From Eustoma russellianum (lineage: Eukaryota; Streptophyta; Magnoliopsida; Gentianales; Gentianaceae), in NCBI GenBank assembly GCA_036186865.1, contig AP025040.1:20064216-20128215 (forward strand): a stretch of 64,000 nt of DNA, in the 5' to 3' direction. A model generated the notes under the pieces. The model had not been told where the DNA came from. It made no database searches and saw nothing but the letters and a program-made list of their open reading frames with translations. How positions within the stretch are numbered: position 1 is the stretch's first letter; the number at the start of each line of letters is the position of its first letter. The translations under genes and the position numbers were made by a program. Positions 23,349 to 35,137 of the stretch are shown one piece after another.

Positions 23349-26300
23349 TGTAGGATCTTCAAGACACCACTAGAAAGGGGGGATTGAATAGTGGGTGCGG
23401 AAAATTTGGTTTTTAAAATTGTTTTAGACCAAAAACCCAACTTCTGAAAACAGTTTCTGTTTTCAGGACCTGTTTTGAAACATTTTGAAAACTAGGTTGC
23501 ATGTCTTCAAAAATTCTGAAACTTGAAGAGGTCTTAGTCTCAGATGTTCTGAGTATCTCCTAAAAATTTCAGTTTAAAATTCAACCTTTAACCCCTTTAA
23601 AAATCGTTGGTGGTCAGATTACACGAATCTGCCAGAAACGGTAGTCTAATTTGCAAAATTAATTCCAATTAAACCGTGACTCCAAATACTCTGAAAATTT
23701 AATGACACACTTCTTATTATGTTTATTTAATTGGATTGAAACAGTTTTGAAAAATTCTTTTGGAAAGTTAGTCAAATACGTTCAAAGTCTCAACCTTTGC
23801 AAGTCTAAATATCAGACTGCACTAGTCTCAGAACTTTCGGCGTTTGGATGACTTATACTTGCCCAAAAGGGTTGAAACTTGCATCCAATGAACCTTAGGA
23901 CGTGCGGCTATGTTTCTGAAAAGTTTTGTGATTTTTGAAGTTCGTTTACTATTTTTAAGAACGTGATAAAAATGATGCACTATGCTGGAAACTGAAAGTA
24001 ATTGGGGAAAAGTAAAGAACACAAGAAATTTTAAACTGGTTCGGTTAAATCAACCTACTCCAGTGTTCGAGCACACCTTCCTCAGTTATCACTAATCAAA
24101 AAACACAAACAACACCTTACGACACAGGGTTGATGGAGTTACACACCAACTCCAACCCTTTACAAACCTTGTAAGTGATTACAACGATCACGAACACCAC
24201 CACCTAGCGGATGCAAGATTGATCACACATTGATCAATCTTTCACAATGATATGGCGTGTATGGTGGTTTATATGAAGCCTATACAATATATATGAATAT
24301 GTATACAATAGGCTTTGAGAGAGAAGAAAGAAAGAAGTGTAGAAGAAAAGTATAGAAAACGTTTTTGCTCTCTTGGACTTGTAAGACTTTTCTTGTCTTT
24401 TGTTTGCTTTTCTTCTCTCTTTTTATCAACAACGTGGCCGCCCCCTTTCCTTGTTCTTCCCCTTGAAAATTATCCTTTAAGTCCTTGGAAGAATATCTTG
24501 CATCATTGTGACATTCACTTGTCTACTTGGCAACTCCTCATTGGATGATCATTATAGCCTTGCTTACTTGGCACTCATTGATTGGATGAAAGTTGTCATC
24601 ATTTGATGACTAAATAAATCTGAAAATAACACTTAAAAACATGTGCCAATTAGCCACAAAAATGTTGCCATAAGTCTCAAATTAAATTCCATAAAATTTG
24701 CAAGATAATTCATCATATTTTCTTCCGAAAATTCGGCCACCTTGTTTTAACACATGCTGAAATTTTCAGCACGTGCACTATCCAAGACTCATTCAAATTC
24801 TTGTCATGTTGGTATAGAATAATTCATTGAAAATGTAGAAGAAATCAATCATCATTTAGTACATAACATTCTACTAATTTTTGGAATAAAATTGGTAATC
24901 TTCATGACCATAAAATCGGCCATATACATTCCACACATGCTGAAATTTTCAGCATGTGTGACATTTAAAAATATCACCACATTATTCCCATAACATCTTT
25001 AGAACATTGCCATTTTATCTTTCATTTAATCCATTTAATTCAAAGAAGTAAATATGGCACAATTAAGAGATAAATTTTAGCCAACTCAATGCACACATGC
25101 TGAAATTTTCAGCATGTGTTACTAATGTGACATAGTTTAAAATGTTACATTGTGTAGCTCCTTTCTTTATGTCACCAAACTTGTATACTTCATTCTTGGC
25201 CAATCAAGATGCCAACAAAGCTCCACATATGCTCCAACAAGCTGATCTAGGCGTGTGCTATAGCTTGTAAATGTGCTGAATTTTATTTTTGCAAACTTTG
25301 TAAAATAGTGCATAATAATTATACACATATGGTATATTCCAATCAGCCCTTAATTAATTTTTCTAGAACACTTTAGAATGTATAAAGTATGTAAAAAGTG
25401 TCTAGATACATGTTATATGTCATGCCAAAAATGTTCCATGTGTCGTGTTCGTAGAAAACCGAATTTTCGACTTTTGTCGATCACGCGATTTTTCTCCGAT
25501 TGAATTCAAACTTTTTGCACATGTTATGTATATTATGTCACACATAATATACATAGAATAACTTGAAAAGTCAGCTCTAATGGCTGAAGTAAGTGGTGCC
25601 CCATGTGACAAAAATGTTGAATTTGAAATCTCCACAATTTGGCCTTAATTGGAGGTGATTTGTGTGTGCCAACATGGAATGATTTTATGGCTGTATGTAC
25701 CATGTAAGCCACAAAATTTGAGGCCATTTTTGAAGTGTAGGGGCTTGCCATCTATATATGGCAAGTACGTGACATGTTGGCGAAGTTTCGGTATTCACCC
25801 GATACGACAATTTTTGGTTTAGAACCTTTTAACGTGTCGTAATAATTTTGGCATCACCATGACTTATATCATATGATATAATACCTGAATATACTCATAA
25901 ATATGAGGTAAATATAGTGGTTTGACGTTAACGTACGTTCGTAAAGTATATAACGTGTCGGTAGTATATTGGAATATATGTGTATAGTGCCTTTTAAAAA
26001 AAATCTGAATATATATATGTGTAAAGGCGTGTGGTTGAGAGGGAGGAAGAAGACTTTCCATTCTTCAATTTGTTGCCTTTGTGCTTTCTCCAAATATATC
26101 ACCATTTAATGAACTACTTAGCTCATTAAACTAAGCACTTCACTTAGTGAACTATTTTAGTTCATTAATGGTGGCACCTGAAAATAGTTCAAACACAACA
26201 AATGTTCGCCATTTGATGTAAGCTTTAAAGCTTCATGGCTCGTTGGTACGGCAACAATATATATGAGCTATATAAGGCAGGTTTCATGCAAAAACGTGTC

Positions 26301-26386
26301 AAGTAATAAAATGTGTCATGCATTTCTTTAGTACACGTTATTTAAATCATGCATTTTGTAATCACTCAAACCCCTTTTTCTCAACA
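23349..26386 (-). mobile_element. Solo LTR, family B (about 3.04 kb)
   Basis: Bounded by TGTAGGATC at 23349 and CTCAACA at 26386, it matches the family B LTRs at 13125-15737 and 40707-43393. Flanks are ATTTT and TTTTT, a weak 4/5 duplication in a T-run. The family A LTR resumes exactly after it with ATCTAATTTTTGGATAGAG. Confidence 0.87.
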
Positions 26387-26628
26387 TTTTTTATCTAATT
26401 TTTGGATAGAGTCTTTTCAAGCCATTCAAGTTAAGTTCTGGAAATTTTCATAATATTTGAAGTTGTGTACACTAAGTTTTGAATTTTACAAAAACGGGTA
26501 CTAAATCTGAGGAGGTCTCAGATTCTATTTTCAAAGGGAATTTTGTTAAAGGGTAGTAGGGTAATTTCTACTAACCACTATTCACCTCCCCTCTCTAGTG
26601 GTGTTTATTGCAGGTGCACGGTCCAACA

Positions 26629-27354
26629 GGAGGATCCCACAGCCACAACCCCAAGGGATCATGCATTGCAAGGCAGAGATATGGACATATCGCATGACAT
26701 GACCTTTATTGTTGTGACATGTAGAAGTAGGGGCATGCATCATGAAGTGTGAATTATTATGTGGAGTGACTTACTTTACGCAGTTATTTACTTTATTCTT
26801 CCGAGCTGTTACTTGGATTATATGGATATGTGAGATATTATATTGGTTATTTTGTGCTTACCTCGTTTGGATCATGTATGTGTTATTTGCCTTATGTGTT
26901 TGTGTGTTCATTGTAAGTGTGGTTCCTTTCTGGGAAAAGACGAGTAACCTACGAGTAATTTTCCCAAATCACTCACCACTACTACTAATCCTTCCACAGG
27001 TGAGCCCGAGTTTGACTACAATTTTGTAGAGGATGAGTCAGAAGGTGTTAGCTGGGGAGAGTTAGTTTTGCGAGACATTTAAGGACATTTGATGGATTAC
27101 CAGATTTAATTCTTCTATGTCAGACTTTTAGAAATCTGTTTGATGTATTGGGTTTCGTCAGCCCTTAACATTTTATTTATTTCTGTATTAAGATTATTTA
27201 TAAATTGAATTTGAATTCTTAATTATCGTTTCTGTAAAAAATTTCTATGTTATTTCTGACGTATAAGAAGTTTGAACGACGCCTTGTAGTTCTCATAGTA
27301 AACTACGGTAGATGCACTGTTACCAGAGTTAGGGCTCGGGAGCGGAGCGGTACA
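26629..27354 (+). repeat. Tekay-II 3' LTR, right part
   Basis: It continues the Tekay LTR (CATGCATTGCA..GGAGATAT style, as at 54950 onward) and ends in GCGGTACA at 27354. Its last 280 bp match the 5' LTR end at 15738-16017. Confidence 0.85.
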
Positions 27355-28302
27355 CAAGGGATCACCGTCATACCCAGTTACCATTAGTAATATGTGCATA
27401 TAATGTAACACCATGTGGACTCATCGGGATTCATATCTGTACATATTTCTATACGGGGGATTATTTCATTTCTATAACAAAAATAATTTGCATGCAAGGT
27501 ACAGTGTCATAGTTATCATATGAAAAAGGTCATGTTTATGAAAAGGTTATGTTTCGACATGTTACGAAAAAGTAAAAATTTTTACATGACTAGAGTTTAT
27601 GTTTATACCATTGTTTTACATACATCGCATCATAATAGTATTGCATTTATATAACTTGTATAGGGACTTGATTTATTTGGATTATAAGATTTAGGATGGT
27701 GACATCTTAGAATTTGATTGAAATTATGAGCGTGGATATACATGATAGTGGCGTCCTCTAGGAACTTGGCAATGTAGTTGTTTATCAGATAGAGTGTGTT
27801 AACTAATATTTATGTACCTTTATGTTACGTCACTTTATTTGTAAATGAAGATGCGCTTTATTATGTTCATTGTTATGATTATCATTACTTTGTTACCCCG
27901 TCTCCGCATTTATGATCCAGATGACGTATCTAGTAGGACTTCTTGCTGAGCGATTATGCTTTATCGCTCATACTTACATTTAATCACTCGCAAAGGACAT
28001 GGTCTTTAAGATTGGATTTATAGATGACGAGCCTCACGTAGACTACCCATGAGAGATGTGTACGCTAGGACCTAGCTTTTGAGACCGATGTTATATTCTA
28101 TTGTATTGTATCATTGAGACATCGGATATTTTGGACTTGTTATTGTTATTGCATGTCGCATGTTTATCTTTATTTCGTTTTTGCTATCTCGATTTATGAT
28201 TCATGTCGATATGTACATCTATAGTATCGACACCTTGTACTTCTTGTGTAGAGTGCGGCGGGTGCACCGGGCCGAAATCCTAGTTTCGGACGGGGCGCTA
28301 CA
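27355..28302 (+). repeat. Right part of another Tekay-type LTR
   Basis: The end GGACGGGGCGCTACA is the characteristic gypsy LTR end seen at 48277 and 55585. There is no coding sequence. It is probably the target of Tekay-II. It abuts reverse family A LTR sequence, with AATGT (28303-28307) as its possible TSD. Confidence 0.7.
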
Positions 28303-29604
28303 AATGTGACCTACTACAGTCCCAAGGAACAGTTTTCATTGGATTTAATCAATCACCAATACAACAATAACCAAGCTTGATCATTAGGTTATACACCAAC
28401 CCTATTCAAGACTTGGCTAAACTCCTCTAAGCAATTTTGGTTGCAACACCTCAAACACCTATTGATGTAGCCTTATAAAATTGGCTAATCAATCTTACGA
28501 AATTTGAAACAAGAGGTGCATAGTGTAGCTCAACAACAACTTTCAAAAGAACACCTTAGCTACACAAAGTATGAACAAGAAATAAGAGAAGTGAGAATAG
28601 CATGACAATGATTCAAGTTTGCTTTCAAGTGTGTGTCTTTTTTTCTTCATCTTGCCTCCTATTTATAGTGTGAAATGAGCCTTGAAGATAAGAATGCCAA
28701 TGTGTCAATATCTTCATCATCAAAGCTTAAGTGGTCTCGACTTCATTGAAGGCCACCTAAACACCTTGTACACTTGGCAACTTCAAGCAACATGATTGGT
28801 AAACCTTTGCACTTGTAATGGCCGGTTTTTATCATCTCAAAAACGACATGGAAATTTTTGGAAAATGAAGATAATATTGAAGGTATATCCCACCAAGATT
28901 ACCTCAACTTCTTGGAACAAGAATAGGACATGTGATGGCTGCAATTTTTGAACAAAATCAGCTTCAAGTTCGGCCATGTGATCATTGGTTTCAAATGAAA
29001 TTTGTCATAATATTGTACATTTGTCAAAACATGAATAAAACACCTTTGCCACCTGCATATGCACGTTTTTGAGTTAAATAAATGTGTACAACTTCAAATT
29101 TAATGAAGAGAAATAAGTAGATAAAGTTGACAAGACTTTGTCAACTTATAGTTCAAAATTCCCATATTTTTGTCCTTGTAAGTTGGGGTGAACTTTGTAT
29201 CAATAATGCCCTCAAATTCTCTGCAAAATGATGAATGAGAATCCCTAATAACGTATATAAGAATGTCCTCAAGAATAAAATAGAATGTGATATCGAAAAA
29301 CGTCACATATCCTGCCGATGTAGATAATATCACCAAATAAAGAATAGAAAAGATAACCATGATACAATCTTCAAGAAGCTCCATAATAAAGATAATATTC
29401 AACTCAAGTGTTGTCCTTAAGTAAAATGACCAAACTGCCCTTGGAGGGTAAAATAAAGAAAATACCCCTGGTGATAGAAAACTCCAAAAATAACCTAGAT
29501 GGTCAAAATTTAAATATAATAACACATTCATAGTCCTTGTATGATTTTTTCTGTGTCAAATACGTACAAGAACTCAAAATACCACATTTGTCCTTTTCGG
29601 TAAG
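28303..29604 (-). repeat. Family A LTR fragment, reverse strand
   Basis: The reverse complement matches 8750 back to about 7240 of copia element 1 and 22865 back to 21540 of the solo LTR. An open frame at 29100-29531 (143 aa, minus) matches the frame at 21766-22158. The missing LTR start may be the fragment at 40385-40605, separated by LINE-I. Confidence 0.85.
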
Positions 29605-30454
29605 TTTTTTTCGCTGAAAGAAAATTTTTTTATTGATAATGCCTCATTTGTGGCAGAAGATCACCATAGTACATGAAAATCCAACGTAAGCAAAATAGTG
29701 CTCAAAATAAGACGCCAGTAATCATAGACTATAGAGTCTATCCAGTGATGCCAAACAGGAAAGGACACATTCAACACTATATGATATGCCGCATTAAAAC
29801 CTTGCCAAGGAAAACCACCCTTGTGGGCTAAACTCTATGCGAAGGAAAAAGCGTACATATTTATAATGCTGAAATGTGAAGTACAAGGGGAAGACATAGG
29901 CATTCTAAAGAAAGATGAGATAAGCCATCGGATGGGACAGAAAGCAAAGTGTCGAAGCCGATGATATCGCTATAAGAAGGTCCGTAGTTGAGCAGTCCGT
30001 TGTAGTCCGAGACAGTGTGCTATTGAAAGATGAGTGATACCAGTAGTCAAGTAATGTAAACTCCCATGTAGCAGCCACAGTAAACCTATGCAAAAAACAC
30101 AAAGTGGGGGTGAGCAACAAGAAAATGTCGTAGTAAATACAACTACAATATCCAAGCGGTAGAAGATAAGTACCCTTGTTGCCTGCATCCGTAGATATAG
30201 GCAACAAATCACTTTAAATTGGCATAATCCACAAGAGCAAATAGCATAGCAAAAAGATAGTATCATCAGAAAAAAGAGACGGAGATTACCCGGGTTGTCT
30301 GTGCCGCTCGATGACACAGGCAACAAATCAGTAAAACTAACCGTTGACAATGCATGCGGTCGTTATGCTCTCAAATATGGTGTAGATATATCTGTATGTA
30401 AGGCAACTTTGATAAGACTGGTAAATCATCAGTTCGCCGAAATGAATGGAAACC
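29605..30454 (-). other. 3' UTR and A-rich tail of LINE-I
   Basis: On the minus strand this follows the RNase H domain and ends near 29605 in an A-rich tail (CAATAAAAAAATTTTC, then AAAAAAA). It carries two stem-loops: 30178-30205 (GTTGCCT paired with AGGCAAC) and 30294-30324 (10-bp stem with one mismatch). No ORF is convincing. Confidence 0.75.
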
Positions 30455-30918
30455 TAGGGTGAGCTACCCATGCCGAGCTAATAGATGTGCCACCATGTTT
30501 GCTTGTCATGGAGTATGTGAAACAGTGACACGCCCAACATAAGTAATGAACTCACCATCGCATCTGTATGAGATTAAACATAATCCACCACACCAATGGA
30601 ATCTACCTCCAAATTAATATTACAATAGCGCTGAATAAAATAAATCAAGGCCAATGTAGCGGCCTGCAATTCAGCCTGAAACGGTGAAGATATCGGGAGA
30701 TAAAAGACAATCGCCCCGGAAAAATGTCCTGCGGAGTCTCGGAGCACAGCCCCTCCCTCAGCGGAGAAGCAGCCAAGTGTAGCATATGCATTCAACTTAA
30801 ATCGTACAGAAGGTGTTGCAAGCCAGCGTACTATCCTCATCCGACGAGTATGAAGTCGAGGGGAATCAAGTATGGATCTAGAGAAGCATGCTTTGATCCT
30901 GTCTGAGCATAACACCAA
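30455..30918 (-). pseudogene. LINE-I RNase H domain
   Basis: The minus strand shows RFKLNAYATLGCFSAEGG, LRDSAGHFSGAI, FQAELQAATLAL and LEVDSIGVVDYV, the plant LINE RNase H pattern (D/GG, E in AEL, D in EVDS). The first catalytic position, usually D in NVDG/NTDG, reads as N-A-Y here, so it looks degenerate. The tail continues after a stop to QANMVAHLLARHG near 30460. It follows the zinc-binding domain and is the C-terminus of ORF2. Confidence 0.82.
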
Positions 30919-31600
30919 TTATAGATTTCTCTACTTATCATTTCATATAGCTTGAGAGTTGACCATCGATTGTCCCCAAATACAATCGAGGTATACATAC
31001 GCCAAATATTCCACAGAATCAAACCAATTGTAACAATACGGAGACATCCCTTAAAGGTTCCACCACTGGTTGAAGTCCACCACGCTAGGAGATACTGCAG
31101 CAAAGGGCAGTGAAGTGAGAGCGGGCCATCAAGTATAAAAGCGTAATATGTCCAAATTTGCTGAATAGGTGCACAATGTAGAAAAAGATGTTCTAATGTG
31201 GCTGAAGAAGTGCGACAGAAAGGACAACAAGTGGGTCTGAGAACCATGAGCCTTTGCAGATTATTCTGCAATGGAAGAGCTCCATGGTACAATTTCCACA
31301 TAAAAATGCAGACAATCGGAATCTGTAATCGATGCTATATGAAACCATGAGAGAAAAACTTCACCCCCGCAAGTCTCGACACTGCATATGCCGACTTCAA
31401 TGTAATTCACCACGAGTGTCAGGTTTCCACACATAGTTACCAGGAACACCATCAACCTGTGTAATAGAAATAGAATGCGCCTCGCAAATAAGCTTCCAAC
31501 ATATAGAGTCTGTGACCCGAAGTGGCAACCCAAGGGGCCACCATACTTGGATCGCATAAATTCCGACCATAATGAATTTGCCATATTCTATGGCCACCAA
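30837..31600 (-). pseudogene. LINE-I ORF2 zinc-binding (zf-RVT) region
   Basis: Two overlapping frames carry the region after RT. The segment MWKLYHGALPLQNNL, RPTCCPFCRTSSATLEHLFLHC is the zf-RVT motif with its C-x2-C and H-x4-C residues intact. The upstream part (31261-31600) shows SLWSEFMRSKYGG in shifted frames. The domain is common to plant L1 LINEs; its role in RNA or DNA binding is inferred in the literature. Confidence 0.8.
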
Positions 31601-31631
31601 AATTTAGCTGAATAAGCTAACAACAAGAAAT

Positions 31632-32980
31632 CTAAGTGACGAAGGCCAAGGCCACCCTTATCCTGTGGCATGAACAATGTGTTCCACTTAACCCAATGAT
31701 GTTTACTTCGACTTTCCAGATCACCCAAAAAACGTTGCAGATGCGATGCCGAATTACATGCAGGATGCTTTTTAGTAATAAGATAACAGCAAGTGTATGA
31801 ATAGGCAAAGCAATAATAACATGTTTAATTAAAATCAACTTGCCTGCTAGAGTCAAAACTTTGTTTTGCCAACATAAGAGTCTCACATCCACCTGGGTTA
31901 ACAAGTCCAAACAATAAATTGGCCTTGAGCGGCCACGATAAAGATTAACCCTAAGATATTTGATGGGCAATGTAGTGGCAGCCATCCCCAGCTCATGCGC
32001 CATTCTGCTAACCATTCTAGGAGTCATATGTGAAGACGGAATGAAATGACTTTTTAGAAATTTGACCCTTTGACCTGAGGTTGCCTGATATAAATCTAGA
32101 AGAAGTTGAAATCGCTCCATATTACGCACCGATCCATTGAGGAATAATAATAGATCATATGCAAAAGTTAAATAAGTGATCTATGGCTGTGCCCTGCCCA
32201 TTGAGAAAACGGAAATGGAACCTGCATGGACCAAAGATTTTATTCCTTTTGAAAAAGCATCAGATGCCAATATAAATGATAATAGAGAAAGAGGGTTCCC
32301 TTCTTGACTGCCCTTGTCGTCCGGAAGAAACCACATGGTTTGCCATTAATTAGGACATACATATGTGTGTTCTCCAGATGATTAAGTATAAGTCGGATAA
32401 ACCTTGCTTGAAAACCCATCTTGGCCAATAGTTGACGTAAGAAATCCTAGCTAACACGAACAAACGCCTTCATCATATCTAACTTTATCATGGCATTACC
32501 ACCTCGAACTTTTGTGTTCATTAGCTGCATCAGTTCTTGTGCAAGAAGTATATGCTCTAAAATATCTCGGCGACACATAAAACCTGCTTTTTCAACCAAT
32601 ATAATTCCACCGAGTATACGTGTCAGTCGAGAGGTGAGTATCTGAGTTCCCACCTTGGACATAAAATTCGATAAACTAATCAATCAGAAGTTTGCAAATG
32701 TATCAGGAGAAGTTTTCTTCGGAATCAAAGTAAGTAATGTGCTGCCCATGGCCCGAGGAATACGGAACTGCACTGCTCTGTGAACATCCATAGACACAAC
32801 ATCCCAACAATATCTAAAAAAGAAAGCATTATATCCATCCAGACCTACGGCATTGTGAGGGTCCAGAGCCCACACTGCAACTTTAGTATCCTCCAAGGTC
32901 GGCATAAATAGTAACTGATTTGTCATTTCCTGTGAGACAAGACATGGAATGTACTGCAGTAACTCATCAACTCTAGTCAC
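31632..32980 (-). pseudogene. LINE-I reverse transcriptase domain, catalytic box mutated
   Basis: Read on the minus strand: ALDPHNAVGLDGYNAFFF and LIPKKTSPD (32684-32980), then FMSKVGTQILTSRL, KAGFMCRRDILEHIL and IKLDMMKAFVRVS (32447-32683), then GFQARFIRLILNHL and GFF..RAVKKG (32240-32428), then the catalytic box reading FAYD instead of FADD (Tyr codon at 32157-32159), then SGQRVKFLKSHF, LPIKYLRVNL and LAGKLILIKHV (31632-32129). Motif A keeps its first Asp but has KAFV for KAYD. Frameshifts or stops separate the blocks. RT would prime on nicked DNA in the nucleus; this copy cannot. Confidence 0.88.
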
Positions 32981-33444
32981 TGGTTACGCAGAGAAAAGCT
33001 GTGAAAAATATGATATCGCTTCTGCTTGAATAGCGGCTTCAGTTTGACATAGCTCCCCAAAAGTGGTATAAATGCGAGAAATAGCCTGTCTGTCCAACGA
33101 TCCTTGACCAGGCTATGAAAGTATTTTGTATTAGCATCACCACCTCTTAGCCATTTGACTCGCGCTTTTTGTTCCCAAAATTGCAACTCCAAATTTACTG
33201 CCCGATTATAGTCTGCCTGCGCCGCATGTAATTGCGTCCTGAATGCAGAGGTTGGCTGACGATCATAGTCTGCCTCAATTCGTTGAACATTACGTTCAGC
33301 CGCAGTTAATGTATCAAAGATATTGCCAAAAATATGAACATTCCAATGCTGCAAGTCCTTTTTAAGTCTCTGCAATTTATCATAAATGCCCCACATACCA
33401 CCCCGAATTGGGTATTCAGACCACTTTGCTCTCACAAACGGCAA
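32977..33444 (-). pseudogene. LINE-I ORF2 region between endonuclease and RT
   Basis: A 155-aa frame holds the conserved block LEFQ-type stretch ELQFWEQKARVKWLRGGDANTKYFHSL, a hallmark of plant LINE ORF2 upstream of RT. The upstream part shows LQRLKKDLQHWNVHIFGNI. It ends with a stop at the start of the RT frame. Confidence 0.85.
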
Positions 33445-33479
33445 GAAATGCTCATGCCCTGCCCAAATATTTAGAAAAC

Positions 33480-34191
33480 AGAATAATTTAGCTCCTACGG
33501 ACTATGGAGAAACATAGCCAAGAAGTAGAGGTGCATGATCTGATAATACACGGGATAAATGCCTGACTTTCAAACCTGTAAATTGATTGTAGAAATCTGG
33601 CGAGCATAGAACTCGATCAAGCCGATGCTTGACTACTCCCAAACCTCGGCCACCAACCTAAGTGTACTACGGCCCCTCGTAAGGCAAGTCGACCAAAGCG
33701 CAATGACTGACACAATGTACAAACTCCTCAATTGATGTGAGTTGTGGCATAGACACACCAATGTGCTCATCCACAGATAAATGTGTATTGTAATCTCCTC
33801 CGACGATCCAAAATGGATTATGTTGTGCATGGATCTTTTGAAGTTCTACCCACAATCGACGTCTGTCAGTGACTATGCATTCCATACACTGGGCTAACCG
33901 AAATAATATGCTGAGTACCGATAATATAAAATTGCAGATGTGATGCCTGCTCACCATGAGAAATATCCAACAAATGAAGAGAAGTATGTTGCCAAAAAAA
34001 ACCCATAACTTATCACGAGAAGTTGAAAGAGAATGTGAAAAAGATAAACGCAACTAATGTCGAATCAAATGTGTTATCGGTTGTTTCGGCTCAATCACAA
34101 TCAACAAAGTAAGACGATGATGCTTTATTAAATGCTTCAACAGAACGAGCGATGTACGTAGCCCTCCCACATTCCAAAACAGGAAATTCAT
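33480..34191 (-). pseudogene. LINE-I AP-type endonuclease, start of ORF2
   Basis: The minus-strand ATG at 34191 opens MNFLFWNVGGLRTSLV, the typical ORF2 start (WNvRGL). IEPKQPI (Glu of the metal site), FWIVGGDYNTHLSVDEHIG (GDFN block), RLDRVL and LSDHAPLLL (catalytic Asp-His) follow. Stops interrupt after HLIRH, after LPYEGP and in the YTW block, where TGG is TAG. The enzyme nicks target DNA for target-primed reverse transcription. The key residues are visible but the frame is not intact. Confidence 0.83.
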
Positions 34192-34842
34192 TGAGTAGGT
34201 AGAGAGGAGAAGCTTGAAGAAGACCGAGAGGTAGAATGCATCACCCTCAAAGATCTCGGAGGAACATGCATATCATCTTTCGTTCGACGTGGCTTAGGGG
34301 GGTGAATAATGTGGTCTCCGGAGGTAAATTGTCATCTCGACTCTCAGTAGATAATGCAAGACAGCGGGAAACATCTTGTGTAACTTCCTTCAATTCCTTC
34401 ATCCATGCTGCTCGAAATGTCTCCTCAATGTTAGCCCGGAGGGCATCAATAATTTCCACCTCAGTAGAGGGATTGTGCATGATGGAGGGATATCGCTCCT
34501 CTCGATCTGCTGTTAGCAAATCTATTTCCCAGGCATTGGCAAATAACGGGCCATCATGCTCTGTAGCAAAGTGTTCATGAGACTTGCCTAGGATTGAAAT
34601 ATCTTGCTCAGCCGAAAGATGTTGCAATTCCAAAGGGGCTGCGTGCTATAATGGAGAAGGGGCCACATTCAGCACACCAATATCTGCAGGTGCTAAATTG
34701 GGACATTGTGCATCACCAAGTGGATTAGCCAATTCAGAGGGAAGCATAGCTGTTGGGTCTAAAATTTTATCATGATGGCTGCCAACCTTCTTCGAAGTCC
34801 AGCGAGTCTGTGGCTGTACTGGGCAGTCTGAACAAAAAAGTG
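34192..34842 (-). pseudogene. LINE-I ORF1 C-terminal part
   Basis: A minus-strand frame from about 34828 to 34247 encodes a low-complexity acidic and Pro-rich tail; one stop lies near 34648. It sits directly before ORF2, where plant LINE ORF1 (RNA-binding Gag-like protein) ends. The CCHC knuckle expected between this part and the DUF4283 domain is absent from both sides of the copia insertion, so a deletion removed it. Confidence 0.6.
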
Positions 34843-34845
34843 GAA

Positions 34846-34902
34846 TATATGAATGAATGAATGAAATTCATCAATATTGTTATCACTTTCTGCCGTTTAT
34901 CA
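34846..34902 (+). repeat. 5' LTR remnant of copia element 2 (57 bp)
   Basis: GAATGAATGAATGAAATTC to GCCGTTTATCA matches 39955-40011. The rest of the LTR is gone and LINE-I ORF1 sequence joins directly. Confidence 0.88.
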
Positions 34903-34914
34903 TGGTATCAGAGC
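34903..34914 (+). other. Primer-binding site, copia element 2
   Basis: TGGTATCAGAGC directly after the LTR end. Confidence 0.95.
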
Positions 34915-35137
34915 AGGAGTGATCCTACTCCACCTACCAGACTGCAGAGTGATTATTGAATCTAGGCTCAGAAGTGTTATTCATCATAGCCTTGAATATA
35001 CCTGTCTCAGCCTTCGACCAGACTCAGCATAGTGCTGTACCTTACCAGTAAACCATTACCAATCTCAGCCGACTGCTTGTTACCTTGCCATATCCCCGAT
35101 TATTTCCCTGTCATCAAGAACCAAAACAACCAGAAAT

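Larger units (their letters stand above)
21081..26628 (+). mobile_element. Solo LTR, family A, interrupted by a solo family B LTR
   Basis: The sequence runs from TGTTGAGAAAT at 21081 to CCAACA at 26628 with no internal coding region. The LTR itself is 21081-23348 plus 26387-26628. Flanks are GGGGG (21076-21080) and GGAGG (26629-26633), a 4/5 target duplication, inside the Tekay-II 3' LTR. It represents LTR-LTR recombination of a former element. Confidence 0.87.
15738..27354 (+). mobile_element. Tekay-II, degenerate gypsy element with nested solo LTRs
   Basis: LTR end, PBS, a Gag N-terminus, 2.6 kb of non-coding sequence, a polypurine tract (19343-19355) and a 3' LTR are in the expected order. 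There is no protease, RT, RNase H or integrase, so the internal region is deleted or replaced and the copy is non-autonomous. Its 3' LTR (19356-21080, resuming at 26629-27354) carries a family A solo LTR. The likely TSD after the 3' end is CAAGG (27355-27359). Confidence 0.8.

Noticed and set aside
24315..24548. 77-aa plus-strand ORF
   Set aside because: It lies antisense within a family B LTR and is not kept in the other copies.
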